Source: an uncultured Ruminococcus sp.
Lineage (GTDB): Bacteria; Bacillota; Clostridia; Oscillospirales; Acutalibacteraceae
Direction: 5' to 3'
Assembly (NCBI GenBank): GCA_902786345.1
Contig: CADACB010000002.1
Span: 1-64,000, forward strand
Length of the DNA stretch: 64,000 bases
Shown: piece by piece, positions 62,539 through 64,000 of the stretch
Layout of the letters: each line of letters starts with the position of its first letter
How positions within the stretch are numbered: position 1 is the first letter of the stretch
The notes under the pieces: model-generated
Told to the model about the DNA's origin: nothing
Database searches by the model: none
The model's input: the letters and a program-made list of their open reading frames with translations, nothing else
Position numbers and translations under genes: made by a program

Positions 62539-64000
62539 TCATTCCTTTTTATAAAGACACTTGTCTCCGCTGTATTCAAAAATGTATACCGCGTTGCTCG
62601 ATGAAAGAGCTCCGTTTGCTCCGAACCATCTGTCTCCAATGTGGAATTTAAATCCTGTTGCCTGCTTTGGAACTGTAGCTTCATATATATAGAATTTCTG
62701 TGCAGCACCTCCCCAGTATGCAGATCCTACACTTATGTTTTCAGTTTTTCCTGTATTAACACATTTAGCGTCTCCTACAAAGTTATTATTATTCCAATAA
62801 TGAATTTTGTAATCTGCAGAATTAGTTCTGTCGTTAATATAGTATATAATTCCAACTTTAATCTTATAGCTTTCAGGCTCAGGATTCGGATTATATTCTA
62901 CATTTATTTTCTTACTTGCAAATGCAGTCGTACCGTCCTCTGTTGTTATTTTAAGTTTGATTGTATACACGCCTGTATCTGAAGGTCTCCAAGAGGCTGT
63001 TTTGTTACTATTTGCTGTAAGTACAGTTTCTACACCGTCTTTAACTACAGTATAAACATAGTTTTCTGCTGTCAGCGAAGATGCGGCATATTGCACATCT
63101 GCACTGAGAGTTGTTGTCTGTTGAGCCAGTACTGTTGTCTTATCTGTCCTTATATCATTTATATGGGGCTGTTCAAGCCATACGGATTTTACATATAAAG
63201 CCTCTATTCCTGCTGAATCCCTGGCTACGACCTTAATATCACAAGGACCTGTTTCAAACGGCAACTGAATATCATAGCTTGACGAATCAGTAAATTCCTG
63301 GACAATGGTTTCCTTGCCATATCTAATATATGAATATTGATATTTATACTTTCCATCGCCGCCAGATGCTGTTGCTTTCACTTTTAATTTTTCACCCATA
63401 CCAATATTTTCATCAGGTGTAATTGTTACTGAATTAAGTCTTACATCAGATCCAGCTACCGTGAACTTCATCCACTTAAATGCACACTCTTTATCTTTGG
63501 ATACCCTTGAAATGTATGCATAATACTCTCCACCGCATCTCGGCGTCCATCTTACTGTAATCAAAGACCGTTTTAGTGATTCACCAATTATGCAGCCCTT
63601 ACTCATATCAGTTGTTTGTGAATAAATCAATTTCTGGTCCTTATAAATACCGAAGCTATATTTACGATTACCATAGTTTACACCATCGTTCACCGTTTCT
63701 CCTGAAAAAACTATTTCTTTATTTACAGGAAGAATAGCATCATCAGAATCTAAATGAAAATCAGTGAAAGTCAAAGGATCATCCACCACATTCAATTCAA
63801 TGACTTTAGAAGCATATTCTCCCGAAGAATCCCTTGCTACAACAGTTACCTCAAATGTACCTTCTTTTTTAAATTCATATAATCCTGTAAATTGATATTG
63901 GTTAGAATATGAATCAATAAAAGAATTTTCTTCTTTAGATTTTTCATATACAGAATCATACTCGGTTTCACCGGTCTTCTTATTTTTTACAATTATCTTG
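62539..64000 (-). CDS. Large secreted protein, C-terminal part: Ig-like repeats and putative carbohydrate-binding end (cut by window end)
   Basis: Frame stays open to the window edge, so about 487 C-terminal residues are visible. Four to five Ig-like domains; the stretch DDPLTFTDFHL...TVRWTPRCGGEYYAYISR is a clear counterpart of DEPLTFTDFYI...YIEWVPPASGGYCAIISR in the peptidase at 59666-62359, so the two genes are tandem paralogues. The last 100 residues (IHYWNNNNFVGD, AYWGGAAQKFYIYEATVP, GDRWFGANGAL) look like a starch-binding module of the CBM25/26 style. By analogy the missing N-terminus may hold another peptidase domain; unproven. Terminator right after the stop. Confidence 0.8.
   Translation of the reverse strand, partial: KIIVKNKKTGETEYDSVYEKSKEENSFIDSYSNQYQFTGLYEFKKEGTFEVTVVARDSSGEYASKVIELNVVDDPLTFTDFHLDSDDAILPVNKEIVFSGETVNDGVNYGNRKYSFGIYKDQKLIYSQTTDMSKGCIIGESLKRSLITVRWTPRCGGEYYAYISRVSKDKECAFKWMKFTVAGSDVRLNSVTITPDENIGMGEKLKVKATASGGDGKYKYQYSYIRYGKETIVQEFTDSSSYDIQLPFETGPCDIKVVARDSAGIEALYVKSVWLEQPHINDIRTDKTTVLAQQTTTLSADVQYAASSLTAENYVYTVVKDGVETVLTANSNKTASWRPSDTGVYTIKLKITTEDGTTAFASKKINVEYNPNPEPESYKIKVGIIYYINDRTNSADYKIHYWNNNNFVGDAKCVNTGKTENISVGSAYWGGAAQKFYIYEATVPKQATGFKFHIGDRWFGANGALSSSNAVYIFEYSGDKCLYKKE

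Overview
The window looks like chromosomal DNA of a low-GC, spore-forming, anaerobic Gram-positive gut bacterium of the Ruminococcaceae type (a Ruminococcus bromii-like starch degrader is my best guess; this is inference from gene content, not a database match). Support: dipicolinate synthase dpaAB and the sporulation protein YtaF, lipoproteins plus Lgt, a rubrerythrin and no respiratory genes, AGGAGG-type ribosome sites, TTGACA/TATAAT promoters with 17 bp spacers, and a strong starch theme.

Layout. 1-9 kb: N-terminus of a secreted protein, a zinc-ribbon membrane protein, a large secreted and membrane-anchored type I pullulanase, an AI-2E family permease, then a minus-strand run rpsU - yqeG - small unknown gene - aroQ - M24 peptidase. 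9-15 kb: accessory-looking patch with an IS-like remnant, a membrane-anchored HNH nuclease, a zinc-ribbon/repeat/transmembrane protein ending in a starch-binding module but broken by two frameshifts, dpaAB, and a lone HNH_2 nuclease. 15-20 kb: YlmH, a VanY-like protein that has lost its zinc ligands, a Nudix enzyme, a membrane protein, RidA and threonine deaminase. 20-25 kb: a broken TPR/RCC1-repeat membrane protein, class II aldolase, a PadR regulator and a rubrerythrin with two rubredoxin domains. 25-31 kb: maltodextrin ABC transporter (binding protein, two permeases) and a lipoprotein alpha-amylase in one operon. 31-40 kb: YtaF, a calcium-type P-ATPase, two small membrane proteins, a YabE-like 3D protein, a ThyX-fold protein lacking the catalytic motif, an SDR and TatD. 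40-44 kb: two-component system plus HtrA. 44-56 kb: purL, aquaporin, an M16 peptidase pair, lgt, folD, a PLP aminotransferase and an isolated 5S rRNA gene. 56-64 kb: prfC, a tandem DUF3592-like membrane protein, and two related large secreted proteins, the first a papain-type peptidase carrying a CBM25-like starch-binding stretch, the second running off the window end.

How the parts fit: pullulanase debranches starch at the surface, the lipoprotein amylase trims oligosaccharides, and the ABC importer takes them up (its ATPase is not in the window). Starch-binding modules also sit on proteins that are not glycosidases: a papain-type peptidase and a zinc-ribbon membrane protein. That pairing is the most interesting signal here. 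Degenerate dispersed repeats precede purL, the M16 pair and prfC, and several enzyme folds (M15, ThyX, one M16) have lost their catalytic residues.
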